Positions 49,742 to 58,868 of a stretch of 64,000 bases of DNA are shown piece after piece. The first letter of the stretch is position 1; every line of letters starts with the position of its first letter. The translations under genes and the position numbers were made by a program. Below the pieces are notes generated by a model, which searched no databases, had not been told where the DNA came from, and saw only the letters and a program-made list of their open reading frames with translations. The stretch lies in contig CAUQBR010000007.1 in the NCBI GenBank assembly GCA_963516475.1, positions 1 through 64,000 on the forward strand, in the 5' to 3' direction. Origin of the DNA: JABCPE02 sp963516475. Its GTDB lineage: Bacteria > Bacteroidota > Bacteroidia > Flavobacteriales > Weeksellaceae.

Positions 49742-51500
49742 CGTATAGTTTGTTGTATAAATCGATGTATTTTTCTTTGATTATTTTTCTTCTCAGTTTC
49801 ATGGTAGGAGTGAGCATTCCATTTCCTACAGTCCATACATCTGGTGTAAGTTCTATTTTCTTGATTTGCTCCCAGTTACCGAGTTTTTCGTTTAGTTTCG
49901 CGATTTCTTTTTCTATTCGTTGTTTTAGTTCGGCACTTTTTACCATTTCTTCTGGTTTAGTTCCGATGTTTATTTTATGGATTTCAGCCCATCTTTTAAC
50001 GAAAGTAAAATCTGGCTGAACTAGTGCGCACGGCATTTTTTCGCCATCGCCCACCACCATTATCTGCTCTATAAATCGTGATGATTTGGCCATGTTTTCA
50101 ATCACTTGCGGCGCGATGTATTTCCCTCCCGAGGTCTTGAACATTTCCTTTTTTCGGTCAGTGATGATAAGGAATCCTTCATCATCTATGTATCCGATGT
50201 CTCCCGTTTTGAAATATCCATCTTCTGAGAAAGCCTCCTTGGTTTGTTCAGGATTTTTGTAGTAGCCTTTCATTACGGAAGGTCCTTTTACTAGGATTTC
50301 TCCATCTTTATCGATTTTCACTTCTAAATTATCCAAAGGCTGTCCTACGGAACCTATTTTCATCTTTTCGAAGCTGTTTACGGCTATTACAGGAGAAGTT
50401 TCGGTAAGACCATATCCTTCAACGATAGGAATTCCTGCTGCTTGGAATTTTTTATTTAGATTTTTAGAAAGAGCCGCAGAACCAGAAATCAGTGTAATGA
50501 TATTTCCTCCCAGCCCTTCTCTCCATTTGGAGAAAACAAGTCTGTCAGCTATTCTTTGTTTAAGGTTTTTAGGAGTTCCCAGCTCATAGTTTTTGTTCAC
50601 TCCCAGAGCCCAAAGGAAAATCATTTTTTTGAGCCCTCCAGCACTGATTCCCTTGTTGTATATTTTATCATACACTTTTTCTAAAAGCCTTGGTACCACG
50701 CTCATATAGTGAGGTTTTACTTCTTTCATGTTATCACCTATTTTATCGATATTTTCCGCAAAATAGATAGAAAATCCACTGTATAGGTAGTATAAATACA
50801 CCACCCGTTCAAAGACATGGCAGATAGGCAAGAAGCTCAGGGTTTTTATTTCCTTGTAATCTATTTTTTTCTTTGGAATTCTGCTATCCACAGCAAACAC
50901 ATTAGAAACGATATTTTTATGCGAAAGCATCACGCCTTTTGGTCTTCCTGTAGTTCCAGAGGTGTAGATTATGGTGGCGATATCATCTTCATTTACAAGG
51001 TCTCGCAGGTCTTCCACTTCGTATTGGTTAGAATTATCTTCACCAAGGCTTAGAATTTCTGACCAGTTGGCAGCACCTTCCACTTCATCAAAAGTGAAAA
51101 TTCCCACTAATGAAGGCACCTGCTCTTTTACTCGTAATAATTTTTCGTACAAATCTTTATCCGAAACGAAACAATATTTCAGTTCAGCATTGTTGAAAAT
51201 ATATACATAGTCCTCCTCGCTTATTGTAGGATATACAGGCACGGAGATGGCTCCTATCTGGGAAATCCCTAAGTCTGCTATACACCATTCTGTACGGTTA
51301 TTAGTGGAAACGAGTCCTATTTTATCATCTTTGGTAATGCCCGATTTTAGAAGTCCTCTAGAAAATTTGTCTCCTAAATCTACAAACTGTTTAGTAGAAA
51401 TTTTTTCCCATTTTCCGTCATATTTTGTAGCCAAAACATCATCTTTTGGGAGTTTTTTCAAAGAGTTGTGTGCAATATCGAATAATCTTGTAATAGACAT
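49728..51500 (-). CDS. Long-chain acyl-CoA synthetase (AMP-forming)
   Basis: 590 residues from the ATG at 51498-51500; a TTG three codons upstream is less likely. It activates fatty acids with ATP and CoA. AMP-binding motif IIYTSGTTGRPKGVMLSHKNI, then VEGYGLTETSPVIAVN, YFKTGDIGYIDDEGFLIITDRKKEMFKTSGGKYIAP and, in the C domain, a Lys in TPTMKLRR. Two exact -7 elements precede it. Monocistronic. Long-chain preference is from family resemblance. Confidence 0.93.
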   Translation of the reverse strand: MSITRLFDIAHNSLKKLPKDDVLATKYDGKWEKISTKQFVDLGDKFSRGLLKSGITKDDKIGLVSTNNRTEWCIADLGISQIGAISVPVYPTISEEDYVYIFNNAELKYCFVSDKDLYEKLLRVKEQVPSLVGIFTFDEVEGAANWSEILSLGEDNSNQYEVEDLRDLVNEDDIATIIYTSGTTGRPKGVMLSHKNIVSNVFAVDSRIPKKKIDYKEIKTLSFLPICHVFERVVYLYYLYSGFSIYFAENIDKIGDNMKEVKPHYMSVVPRLLEKVYDKIYNKGISAGGLKKMIFLWALGVNKNYELGTPKNLKQRIADRLVFSKWREGLGGNIITLISGSAALSKNLNKKFQAAGIPIVEGYGLTETSPVIAVNSFEKMKIGSVGQPLDNLEVKIDKDGEILVKGPSVMKGYYKNPEQTKEAFSEDGYFKTGDIGYIDDEGFLIITDRKKEMFKTSGGKYIAPQVIENMAKSSRFIEQIMVVGDGEKMPCALVQPDFTFVKRWAEIHKINIGTKPEEMVKSAELKQRIEKEIAKLNEKLGNWEQIKKIELTPDVWTVGNGMLTPTMKLRRKIIKEKYIDLYNKLYEKEA

Positions 51501-51520
51501 TTCTTTCAAATTTTAAGCCG

Positions 51521-51528
51521 CAAAAATA
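51521..51528 (-). promoter_or_regulatory. -7 element for the acyl-CoA synthetase gene
   Basis: TATTTTTG on the minus strand, exact match, 20 bases before the ATG. A second exact copy lies at 51545-51552. Confidence 0.55.
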
Positions 51529-51567
51529 GTGTTTTTATTTTAAACAAAAATAGTATGGGATTTATTC

Positions 51568-52515
51568 CTAATCTTCTAGGTCTGATTTTGTTTTTTCTAT
51601 GAATTTTATGTTCCTCATCAGTCCAGAGAATTTAGTTCTTTTTACAGGAGATTTTCGGAATATTTCAGAGAAAATTTCTTGGGTCAAATCCTGCCAATCG
51701 GGTTTTCTCAGTTGGCTGAATTCTTTTAAGGCAAATTTTGGTTCTGTATTTGGAGCCGCAAATCTATTCCATGGGCAGACATCCTGACAGACATCACACC
51801 CGAAAATCCAATCATCCATTTTTCCCTCGAAATAGTCTGGAATTTCGTTTTTTAGTTCTATTGTAGCGTAAGAAATACATTTGCTTCCGTCTATAATTCG
51901 TTCATTTACAATGGCTTGTGTAGGACAAGCATCTATGCATTTTCTACAGCTTCCGCAGTGGTCTGTGGTCGCACCATCTTCTTCTAATTCTAAATCACAG
52001 ATGATTTCCGCCAAAAAGAAGAACGAACCGTGTTTTTTGGTAATCAAATTGGCATTTTTCCCGACCCAGCCTATTCCAGATTTTCTAGCCCACGCTCGGT
52101 CTAAAACAGGCGCAGAATCCGTAAAAACCCTAAACCCAAATTCTCCTATTTCTTCCTGCAGTTCAGCTATCATCTGGCGGAGAATATCTTTTATCACATC
52201 GTGGTAGTCCTCGCCATAGGCATATTTAGAGATTTTGAAATTATTTTCTGTTTCTAGTTTGTATTGAGGGAAATAGTTGTAAGATAGTGAGATAACAGAC
52301 TTTGCGCCCTCTACCAGAAGTCTTGGGTCTGTCCTTTTATCAAAATAGTTTTCCATGTATGCCATCTCGCCGTTGTAGCCTGCTTTCAGCCACTTTTCCA
52401 ACGCTGTGGCATCTTCTTCTAGGAAACCTGCTTTAGAAATACCACATGCCTGAAACCCAAATTTTTCGGCTTTCTGTTTGATGATTTTTGCGTATTTCTC
52501 TGCTGTTTGTGACAT
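51568..52515 (-). CDS. queG: Epoxyqueuosine reductase QueG
   Basis: 315 residues. It makes queuosine in tRNA from epoxyqueuosine using cobalamin and two 4Fe-4S clusters. Cluster motifs CGSCRKCIDACPTQA and CDVCQDVCPWN are intact. Catalytic Asp region VFTDSAPVLDRAWARKSGIGWVGKNANLI is typical. The C-terminal HEAT repeats of some QueG are absent; the length fits the short form. Divergent from the L,D-transpeptidase gene. Confidence 0.96.
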   Translation of the reverse strand: MSQTAEKYAKIIKQKAEKFGFQACGISKAGFLEEDATALEKWLKAGYNGEMAYMENYFDKRTDPRLLVEGAKSVISLSYNYFPQYKLETENNFKISKYAYGEDYHDVIKDILRQMIAELQEEIGEFGFRVFTDSAPVLDRAWARKSGIGWVGKNANLITKKHGSFFFLAEIICDLELEEDGATTDHCGSCRKCIDACPTQAIVNERIIDGSKCISYATIELKNEIPDYFEGKMDDWIFGCDVCQDVCPWNRFAAPNTEPKFALKEFSQLRKPDWQDLTQEIFSEIFRKSPVKRTKFSGLMRNIKFIEKTKSDLED

Positions 52516-52565
52516 AATTTTCTGCGAAAGTATTGTTTTTAAATCTAAAATCCAATTTTTAGAAT

Positions 52566-52573
52566 TAACTTTG
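52566..52573 (+). promoter_or_regulatory. -7 element for the L,D-transpeptidase-like gene
   Basis: TAACTTTG, exact match, 16 bases before the GTG start at 52589. It supports this start over any upstream one. Confidence 0.55.
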
Positions 52574-52588
52574 TATAAAAATAAAAGG

Positions 52589-53245
52589 GTGAAAAAATTA
52601 AAAATATTTTTGTTTGCATTGGTTCTTTTGTTTCTGGGAAGTGCTTATTTTATGCCGAAAGCAGAAAGTTTAGACAAGGAAAAACAAGAAATAAAAACAC
52701 AAAAAACAGCCCAGCGGACAGTAGATTACAAAAAATACGCAGAAGAAGCTCTTTTGTATTGTAAAAAGAATAAAATTTCTACCGATTTCTTTGTATTGAT
52801 AGACTTTTCTATCCATTCTGGAAAGAAACGAATGTTCATTTGGGATTTTAAAAAAGATAAAATTACAGACAGCTTTTTGGTAAGTCATGGATGCGGCAGC
52901 CAGCCCACAGCGAGGGATTATTCCAAGGAAAAACCAGCATTCAGCAACCAGCCGAACAGCCACAGCTCTTCACTTGGTAAATACTGTATTGGCACGAAGA
53001 AAGTTCCCAGCCCAAGTTTTGGGGAGAAATATCTGCTCTATGGCAAGGAAACGACCAATAACAACGCCCTCAAAAGGGATATTGTGATACACCCTTGGTC
53101 TATCATTCCTGATGAAGAGCCCTATCCTAGCGGTGTGCCGGAGAGCTGGGGCTGTCCTGCGGTGTCACCTGATGTTTTCAAGGTTTTGGATGGAAAATTC
53201 CAATCCGTGGGGAAAAATATTCTTCTCTGGGCGATTTATCCTTGA
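52589..53245 (+). CDS. Murein L,D-transpeptidase catalytic-domain protein (YkuD_2 type)
   Basis: 218 residues from GTG at 52589. N-terminal membrane or signal segment (IFLFALVLLFLGSAYF). Catalytic domain: FFVLIDFSIHSGKKRMFIWDF, LVSHGCGSQPTARDY, SSLGKYCIGTK, RDIVIHPWSIIPDEEPYPSGVPESWGCPAVSPD, where the His and Cys are in place. Such enzymes form 3-3 or Lpp-type crosslinks in peptidoglycan or act as L,D-carboxypeptidases. The longer frame upstream with ATG codons overlaps queG and lies before the promoter. Confidence 0.88.
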   Translation: MKKLKIFLFALVLLFLGSAYFMPKAESLDKEKQEIKTQKTAQRTVDYKKYAEEALLYCKKNKISTDFFVLIDFSIHSGKKRMFIWDFKKDKITDSFLVSHGCGSQPTARDYSKEKPAFSNQPNSHSSSLGKYCIGTKKVPSPSFGEKYLLYGKETTNNNALKRDIVIHPWSIIPDEEPYPSGVPESWGCPAVSPDVFKVLDGKFQSVGKNILLWAIYP

Positions 53246-53288
53246 TGTATAAATAATTGCTCTTATAGAAATAGGATAATTTTATCTT

Positions 53289-53296
53289 TAAATTTG
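53289..53296 (+). promoter_or_regulatory. Possible -7 element for lpdA
   Basis: TAAATTTG, exact match, 54 bases before the ATG. A weaker TAAATTCG lies at 53320-53327. Confidence 0.35.
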
Positions 53297-53350
53297 ATGA
53301 ATGAATCAAAATAAAACATTAAATTCGCAGAAACAAAAAAGTTAATCACA

Positions 53351-54736
53351 ATGAATTATGATATTATCGTCATCGGGAGTGGTCCTGGTGGGTATGTTAC
53401 AGCAATTAGAGCATCACAATTAGGTTTTAAAACTGCAATTATAGAAAAAGAAAATTTGGGTGGAATCTGCCTTAACTGGGGCTGTATCCCTACCAAAGCG
53501 CTTTTGAAATCAGCACAGGTTTTTAAATATATCAACCACGCGGAGGATTTTGGTTTAAATAAAGTAGAGGCGAGTTTTGACTTTCCTAATGTGGTCCAAA
53601 GAAGCCGTGGTGTAGCCGAAAAAATGAGCAAAGGTGTGGAGTTCCTGATGAAAAAGAACAAAATAGATGTTATCTTCGGGACAGCCAAAGTAAAACCAGG
53701 AAAGAAAGTAGCTGTGGAGAAAGATGGAGCAGTTACAGAATATACAGCAGAGCATATTGTTTTGGCGACAGGGGCTCGTTCTCGTGAGCTTCCTAATCTT
53801 CCTCAGGATGGCAAGAAAGTGATAGGTTATAGACAGGCACTTACCCTTCCAAAACAGCCTAAATCTATGATAGTAGTAGGTTCTGGAGCGATAGGAGTGG
53901 AGTTTGCATATTTCTATGCTACGCTGGGTACAGAGGTTACAGTGGTAGAATTTATGCCGAACATCGTACCAGTGGAGGATGAAGATGTTTCTAAACATTT
54001 GGAAAAATCCTTTAAAAAAGCAAAAATAAAAGTAATGACCAACGCTTCTGTGGAGTCTGTGGATACCTCTGGCGAGGGAGTGAAAGCACAGGTGAAGACT
54101 GAAAAAGGCATCGTAGAGCTACAAGCGGACATTTTGCTTTCGGCGGTGGGAATTACAGCAAATATTGAAAACATCGGTTTGGAAGAAGTTGGCATTAAAA
54201 CTGAAAAAGGCAGGGTAGTAGTGGATGAATGGTACAGAACTTCCGTGCCAGGATATTATGCGATAGGAGACATCCTTCCTACTCAGGCTCTGGCGCATGT
54301 GGCGTCAGCAGAGGGAATTACCTGCGTGGAGAAAATAAAAGGATTGGATGTAGAGCGTATAGACTACGGCAATATCCCAGGATGTACATACTGCACGCCA
54401 GAGATAGCATCTGTAGGGCTTACAGAGAAACAGGCGAAAGAAAAAGGCTATGAAATAAAAGTAGGAAAATTCCCATTCTCTGCAAGTGGAAAAGCTACTG
54501 CGAATGGAGATACAGATGGTTTTGTGAAAGTGATTTTCGATGCGAAATACGGCGAATGGCTTGGTTGTCATATGATAGGAACAGGCGTTACCGAAATGAT
54601 AGCAGAGGCTGTGGCGGCTAGAAAATTAGAAACCACAGGACATGAAATCCTAAAAACTGTCCACCCACATCCTACACTTTCTGAAGCGGTAATGGAAGCT
54701 GTAGCAGCAGCCTATGGAGAGGTTATTCATATTTAA
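53351..54736 (+). CDS. lpdA: Dihydrolipoyl dehydrogenase (E3)
   Basis: 461 residues. It reoxidises lipoyl groups of 2-oxoacid dehydrogenases or the glycine cleavage system. FAD motif IVIGSGPGGYVTAIRASQLG; redox disulfide GGICLNWGCIPTKALL; NAD motif VVGSGAIGVEFAYFYATLGTEVTVVE; catalytic His-Glu in HPHPTLSEAVMEA. No E2 or E1 gene is nearby, so it serves a complex encoded elsewhere. Confidence 0.97.
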   Translation: MNYDIIVIGSGPGGYVTAIRASQLGFKTAIIEKENLGGICLNWGCIPTKALLKSAQVFKYINHAEDFGLNKVEASFDFPNVVQRSRGVAEKMSKGVEFLMKKNKIDVIFGTAKVKPGKKVAVEKDGAVTEYTAEHIVLATGARSRELPNLPQDGKKVIGYRQALTLPKQPKSMIVVGSGAIGVEFAYFYATLGTEVTVVEFMPNIVPVEDEDVSKHLEKSFKKAKIKVMTNASVESVDTSGEGVKAQVKTEKGIVELQADILLSAVGITANIENIGLEEVGIKTEKGRVVVDEWYRTSVPGYYAIGDILPTQALAHVASAEGITCVEKIKGLDVERIDYGNIPGCTYCTPEIASVGLTEKQAKEKGYEIKVGKFPFSASGKATANGDTDGFVKVIFDAKYGEWLGCHMIGTGVTEMIAEAVAARKLETTGHEILKTVHPHPTLSEAVMEAVAAAYGEVIHI

Positions 54737-54755
54737 TGAATGATAAAAAAGATAT

Positions 54756-54790
54756 AGACTGTCCTAAAATATGGGCAGTCTTTTTTTTGT
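54756..54790 (+). terminator. Terminator after lpdA
   Basis: GACTG(T)CC pairs with GG(G)CAGTC and runs into nine T. It overlaps the upstream part of the patatin promoter. Confidence 0.85.
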
Positions 54791-54806
54791 TTTTTGAGAT
54801 TATTAT

Positions 54807-54814
54807 TAGATTTG
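54807..54814 (+). promoter_or_regulatory. -7 element for the patatin-like gene
   Basis: TAGATTTG, exact match, 18 bases before the ATG. A TTTG lies 17 bases upstream, in the terminator T-run. Confidence 0.5.
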
Positions 54815-54832
54815 TAGTTTATTAAGATAAAG

Positions 54833-55606
54833 ATGAATAACAAATTAGGATTGGTATTGTCTGGTGGCGGTACAAAGGGAGTGGCTCATGCAGGAGTGCT
54901 CAAATTTCTTGATGAAGAAGGCATTCAGCCAGAGATATTGGCAGGTGCGAGTGTGGGGGCTATTGTGAGCTGTCTCTACGCGGTAGGAAAAACACCAAAG
55001 GATATTCTGGATTTCTTTAAATCGGTGTATTTTTTTCATTGGAAGCATATCGCATTTAACAAACCTGGGCTTGTTAATTCTGCTGTTTTTAAAATATATC
55101 TAAAACCTATTTTTGAGGATATGAAGATAGGTGATTTGGGAAAAGAAGTGAACATCACCGCTACGGATATTGTGACTGGAGAACTGAAAATTTTTGATAA
55201 AGAAACTAGAGTGATAGATGCCATCATCGCTTCATCGAGCTTCCCCGGGATTGCTACGCCGTATATGTTTGGCGGGGTGTTGTATAGTGATGGTGGAATC
55301 CTTAATAATTTCCCTGCGGACATCATACGAGACAGATGTGAGAAGATGATAGGTGTTTATCTTTCTTTACCACAAGAAGTGAAACAAAATCAGATGAATT
55401 CCATAAAATCTGTTACCTATCGGGCGTTTGACCTGCTGTCTAATAGGGTGGAATCTTATAAATTTTCCTACTGTGACTGGCTTATAGACTCTCCGAAACT
55501 CTCTAATTACAGTACCTTTGAGACTAAAAAGAGTAAAATGGATGAAATTTTCCAAATAGGATACGAGGAGGCGAGAGATAGTTTTAATAAAGGTTTATTC
55601 GGATAG
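54833..55606 (+). CDS. Patatin-like phospholipase (RssA/YchK-like)
   Basis: 257 residues, cytosolic. Oxyanion motif SGGGTKGVAHAGVL, nucleophile Ser in AGASVGAIVS, catalytic Asp in YSDGGILNNFPADII. It is the short patatin form that cuts acyl esters of lipids. Substrate unknown. Monocistronic; 380 bases separate it from the next intact gene, and these hold the pseudogene below. Confidence 0.93.
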   Translation: MNNKLGLVLSGGGTKGVAHAGVLKFLDEEGIQPEILAGASVGAIVSCLYAVGKTPKDILDFFKSVYFFHWKHIAFNKPGLVNSAVFKIYLKPIFEDMKIGDLGKEVNITATDIVTGELKIFDKETRVIDAIIASSSFPGIATPYMFGGVLYSDGGILNNFPADIIRDRCEKMIGVYLSLPQEVKQNQMNSIKSVTYRAFDLLSNRVESYKFSYCDWLIDSPKLSNYSTFETKKSKMDEIFQIGYEEARDSFNKGLFG

Positions 55607-55712
55607 GAGGGGGATTTTTGTTTTATTTTTATTCATAAAAAATTAATTGGAAAAAATGGAGTTTGGTAATACTTTTATTATTCCCATACTAAAAACTGTA
55701 AATTAAATAATC

Positions 55713-55968
55713 ATGGATGATATATTAGAAGGATTTTTGTGGATATTTTTCTATTTTTCCCTCTTTTTATTTATTAGGAGTTTATGGTGCTTATCTAAAA
55801 TTATATGATAAAAATAGCTGGTTATATAAAGAATCCCAATAGGAAAAGTGACCTTATAATTTCGATAGCCAAGGTTTATGGAGAATAATTTTATTACTTA
55901 TTATTGGGGGAGGAGGAGCTTTTTTAGCTAGTTTAATTGGAATAATATCAGATATTATAAAGAAATAG
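55713..55968 (+). pseudogene. Decayed copy of the small two-helix membrane protein
   Basis: The stretch starts with ATGGATGATATATTAGAAGG, is broken by a frameshift about 75 bases in, and in the next frame reads GAYLKLYDKNSWLYKES, identical to the intact gene at 55987. It then meets TAG and, two codons on, TGA. After that, related residues continue (ILLLIIGGGGAFLASLIGIISDIIKK) up to a stop at 55968. DNA identity to the intact gene is strong around the shared motif. So this is a duplicate that has lost coding capacity. Confidence 0.75.
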
Positions 55969-55986
55969 ATACTCTCAAGAAACATA

Positions 55987-56244
55987 ATGAATGAGTTATT
56001 AAAATATGTTTTAATTTGTGTGGTAAGTTTTATTATATCTTTTGTAGGCTTTTTGGGAGCCTATCTAAAATTATATGATAAAAACAGTTGGTTGTATAAA
56101 GAGTCTGAAGGAAAAAGTTGGTTATATGATTTAAGTGGTATGAGGTCGTGGGGTTTAATTTTTGCCATGACTGTTTGGATAATTGGATTTTATACTTCTC
56201 TATATGAAATCATAGCTAAGTTGATAGAGTTATTTAAAAAATAA
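55987..56244 (+). CDS. Small membrane protein with two transmembrane helices
   Basis: 85 residues. Helix 1 ~4-27 (LLKYVLICVVSFIISFVGFLGAYL), a polar loop with LYDKNSWLYKESEGKSWLYDL, and helix 2 ~54-72 (WGLIFAMTVWIIGFYTSLYE). The loop holds a WLYxxS/WLYDLS double. No family recognised. It is the intact member of a tandem pair whose first copy is decayed. Terminator follows. Function unknown. Confidence 0.65.
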   Translation: MNELLKYVLICVVSFIISFVGFLGAYLKLYDKNSWLYKESEGKSWLYDLSGMRSWGLIFAMTVWIIGFYTSLYEIIAKLIELFKK

Positions 56245-56255
56245 TATACAAAAAC

Positions 56256-56287
56256 GGTAATTCTAATTTTAGAATTACCATTTTTTT
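56256..56287. terminator. Bidirectional terminator between the small membrane gene and aroG/CM
   Basis: GGTAATTCT pairs with AGAATTACC around a 6-base loop with T/A runs on each side. The T-run contains the stop of the minus-strand gene at 56286-56288. Confidence 0.85.
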
Positions 56288-57368
56288 ATTTAGATAAAAT
56301 ATCTTCCTGTCTATCGATGGACTCTTGGTGTATGGCTTTGAATATTCTGAGAATCAGCTCTTCTGAAAGATTTTTTTCTTTTCCGAGGATTTTCATGCGT
56401 TCTATTATCTCGTTCCAGCGTTTGTTTTGGAGGACAGATATATTTTTTTGTTTTTTGAGTTTGCCGATATTATCAGTGATTTCCATTCTTTTTCTTATCA
56501 AATCCAGCAGCTGCTCATCCAGAATGTCAATTTGTGAACGGAGGGTTTTTAGTTGTATCTGAAAATCAATTTCTTCCGTATTCTCTCTGCGAAGAACCAG
56601 TTTTTGCAGCATTTCCGAAAGTATCTCTGGCGTAATCTGCTGCTGGGCATCGCTCCATGCTTTTTCTGGCGAGCAGTGGGACTCTATCATCAGCCCATCA
56701 AAGTTGAGGTCAAGTGCTGTTTGCGATATTTCGCCTATCAGTTCTCGGTTTCCTGAGATGTGCGAAGGGTCGCAGATGATGGGCAGATTAGGGAAAATAT
56801 TTTTCAGTTCTATCGGAATCTGCCATTCAGGAATATTGCGGTATTTAGATTTTTCATAGGAAGAAAATCCACGATGTACAGCACCAAGTTTCACTATACC
56901 TGCCATTTTAAGCCGTTCCAAAGCTCCTATCCACAAGGCGAGGTCAGGATTTACAGGGTTTTTGACAAGTACTATTTTGTCAGTTCCTTTTAGTTCATCG
57001 GCTATTTCTTGGACAATGAACGGATTTACCGTAGTTCTAGCACCTATCCAAAGCAAATCTACATTGTATTCCAGTGCTAGTTTTATATGGTCTCGGTTGG
57101 CTACTTCGGTGGCGGTTTTCAGTCCTGTGACTTCTTTTACTTTTTTCAGCCAATTCAGCCCGATTTCTCCCACACCCTCAAAACCACCTGGGCGCGTTCT
57201 GGGCTTCCAGGTGCCTGCTCGGAAGAAGTCTATTTTGCTGTTTTTCAGGTTTTTGGCTGTTTCCAGCATTTGCTCCTCGGTTTCAGCACTACAAGGGCCA
57301 GTGATGATGAGAGGTCTGTTGAGATTCAAGTCTTTCAGCCATTGGTTGGAATAATCCTGTTTAGTCAT
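56286..57368 (-). CDS. Bifunctional DAHP synthase / chorismate mutase
   Basis: 360 residues. Residues ~1-260 are a KDO8P/DAHP synthase-type barrel: PLIITGPCSAETEEQM, FRAGTWKPRTRPGGFEGVGE, LLWIGARTTVNPFIVQE, LVKNPVNPDLALWIGA, PIICDPSHISGNRE, MIESHCSPEKAWSDA. It starts the shikimate pathway. Residues ~268-355 are an AroQ chorismate mutase helix domain (LRSQIDILDEQLLDLIRKRMEITDNIGKLKKQ). In this phylum the mutase part also serves feedback control. Overlaps no gene; rdgB lies 7 bases upstream in the same direction. Confidence 0.95.
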   Translation of the reverse strand: MTKQDYSNQWLKDLNLNRPLIITGPCSAETEEQMLETAKNLKNSKIDFFRAGTWKPRTRPGGFEGVGEIGLNWLKKVKEVTGLKTATEVANRDHIKLALEYNVDLLWIGARTTVNPFIVQEIADELKGTDKIVLVKNPVNPDLALWIGALERLKMAGIVKLGAVHRGFSSYEKSKYRNIPEWQIPIELKNIFPNLPIICDPSHISGNRELIGEISQTALDLNFDGLMIESHCSPEKAWSDAQQQITPEILSEMLQKLVLRRENTEEIDFQIQLKTLRSQIDILDEQLLDLIRKRMEITDNIGKLKKQKNISVLQNKRWNEIIERMKILGKEKNLSEELILRIFKAIHQESIDRQEDILSK

Positions 57369-57375
57369 TCTTTTT

Positions 57376-57948
57376 TTATTCCTTATTTAAAAATTTTAAA
57401 AATTTGCCCACTGCTTCAGACCTGTGGCTGATGCTGTTTTTTTGTTTTGGAGGCATCTCGGCAAAAGAAATTTCATAGCCTTTTGGAATGAAAATAGGGT
57501 CGTACCCAAAGCCTTTTTCGCCTCTTTTTTCTTTGGAAATAGTGCCGTATACTCTGCCTTCGAAATAGTTTTCGCCTGCTTCATCCACCAAACACATTAC
57601 CGTGATGAAATACGCCTCGCGGTCTTCTATATCCTGCATTTCGGTGAGGACTTTTTGAATATTTGCCTCAAAATCATGCTTCCCTGCATACCTTGCCGAA
57701 AAAATACCAGGTCTTCCGTCCAAAGCTGGGATAACCAGACCGCTGTCATCTCCTACGCTTGGTTTTCCTGTTTTCTCAAAACAATATTTAGCTTTGATAA
57801 GGGCATTTTCGTGAAAGGTAGTTCCGTTTTCTTCGATTTCATCAAAGAGCTGATAATCAGTAAGGCTGGTAACATGATATTTTTCGCTTAAAATTTCTTG
57901 GATTTCATCTTTTTTATGCTCGTTGTGTGTGGCAAGTAGTATTTCCAT
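57376..57948 (-). CDS. rdgB: Non-canonical purine NTP pyrophosphatase (RdgB/HAM1)
   Basis: 190 residues from the ATG at 57946-57948, chosen because MEILLATHNEHKKDEI is the usual RdgB start; a longer frame adds 12 unrelated residues. It removes ITP, dITP and XTP from the nucleotide pool. Motifs: THNEHKKDEI, SVGDDSGLVIPALDGRPGIFSARYAG, GEKGFGYDPIFIP, ISHRSEA, all present. Seven bases before the DAHP synthase gene, so co-transcribed. Confidence 0.96.
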   Translation of the reverse strand: MEILLATHNEHKKDEIQEILSEKYHVTSLTDYQLFDEIEENGTTFHENALIKAKYCFEKTGKPSVGDDSGLVIPALDGRPGIFSARYAGKHDFEANIQKVLTEMQDIEDREAYFITVMCLVDEAGENYFEGRVYGTISKEKRGEKGFGYDPIFIPKGYEISFAEMPPKQKNSISHRSEAVGKFLKFLNKE

Positions 57949-58025
57949 ATATTTAGTAAAACAATCTTTTGTGTGGTTATTCACTTAATGATAAAACCAC
58001 GATTTTTAATTTAAATATCAGCTTT

Positions 58026-58077
58026 ATTTAAAAATGGTGTAGCGGCAGGAACTTTTTTTAGTTTTACCAGCTACACC
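58026..58077 (-). terminator. Terminator after tpiA
   Basis: An 8-bp inverted repeat (58036-58043 with 58070-58077) with a 26-base apex. Read on the minus strand it is followed by ATTTTTAAAT. The long apex makes it weaker than the others. Confidence 0.5.
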
Positions 58078-58098
58078 TTGGATTTTGTATAAATTTAA

Positions 58099-58857
58099 TT
58101 AGTTAAAAGCCTTGATGATTTTAGAAAAATCTTCTATTTTCAGCGATGCACCACCGATAAGTCCGCCGTCTATATCAGGCTGTGAGAAGATTTCTTTTGC
58201 GTTGTCTGGCTTTACCGAACCTCCGTAGAGAATGGAGATTTCATCAGCGGTGTCTTTTCCGTATTTCTCAGTGATAAGGTTTCGGATGAAAGCGTGGATT
58301 TCCTGCGCCTGTTCTGGCGTAGCAGTTTCTCCTGTTCCGATAGCCCAAACAGGTTCGTAGGCGATAACCACTTTTTTGATTTCCTCAGCAGAAAGCTCAA
58401 ACAGTGCCGTTTCAGTTTGCTTTTTCACTACATCGAGGTGCTGTCCAGCTTTTCTTTGTTCCAGAGTTTCTCCGTTGCAGTAGATAGGCGTAAGCCCTGC
58501 ATTTAGTAGGTTTTTTACTTTTTGTGCTGCATGGTTGTCAGTTTCGTTGTGGTATTGTCTTCTCTCGGAGTGCGCTACGATACTTCCGTTTAGTCCAGCA
58601 GATTTTATCATTTCTACGGAAATTTCGCCAGTGTAGGCGCCTTTGTCGTGCTCGGAAATGTCTTGCGAGAAGACTTTTACTTCATCATTAGCAAAAATAT
58701 TTTTAGCTGTGGTGAGATAAAGACTCGGCGGAGCGATATACACCTCACAGTTGGTTTTGTTATTCTTTTTGTACTCGGCTAACTGAAGCATAAGGGCTTC
58801 TGCTTCTTGGAAATTTTTGTTCATTTTCCAGTTTCCAGCGACGATGTTTTTTCTCAT
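58099..58857 (-). CDS. tpiA: Triosephosphate isomerase
   Basis: 252 residues. It interconverts DHAP and glyceraldehyde-3-phosphate. Lys in AGNWKMNKNF, His in IVAHSERRQYH, catalytic Glu in VIAYEPVWAIGTGETATPEQ, phosphate loop ILYGGSVKPDNA and GGLIGGASL. All intact. Follows the TonB-C-like gene by 11 bases. Confidence 0.98.
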   Translation of the reverse strand: MRKNIVAGNWKMNKNFQEAEALMLQLAEYKKNNKTNCEVYIAPPSLYLTTAKNIFANDEVKVFSQDISEHDKGAYTGEISVEMIKSAGLNGSIVAHSERRQYHNETDNHAAQKVKNLLNAGLTPIYCNGETLEQRKAGQHLDVVKKQTETALFELSAEEIKKVVIAYEPVWAIGTGETATPEQAQEIHAFIRNLITEKYGKDTADEISILYGGSVKPDNAKEIFSQPDIDGGLIGGASLKIEDFSKIIKAFN

Positions 58858-58868
58858 AATTATTTTAT

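Noticed and set aside
51500..51509. TTG start three codons upstream of the acyl-CoA synthetase ATG
   Set aside because: The -7 element at 51521-51528 places the transcript start near 51515, and the ATG at 51500 gives the usual family N terminus.
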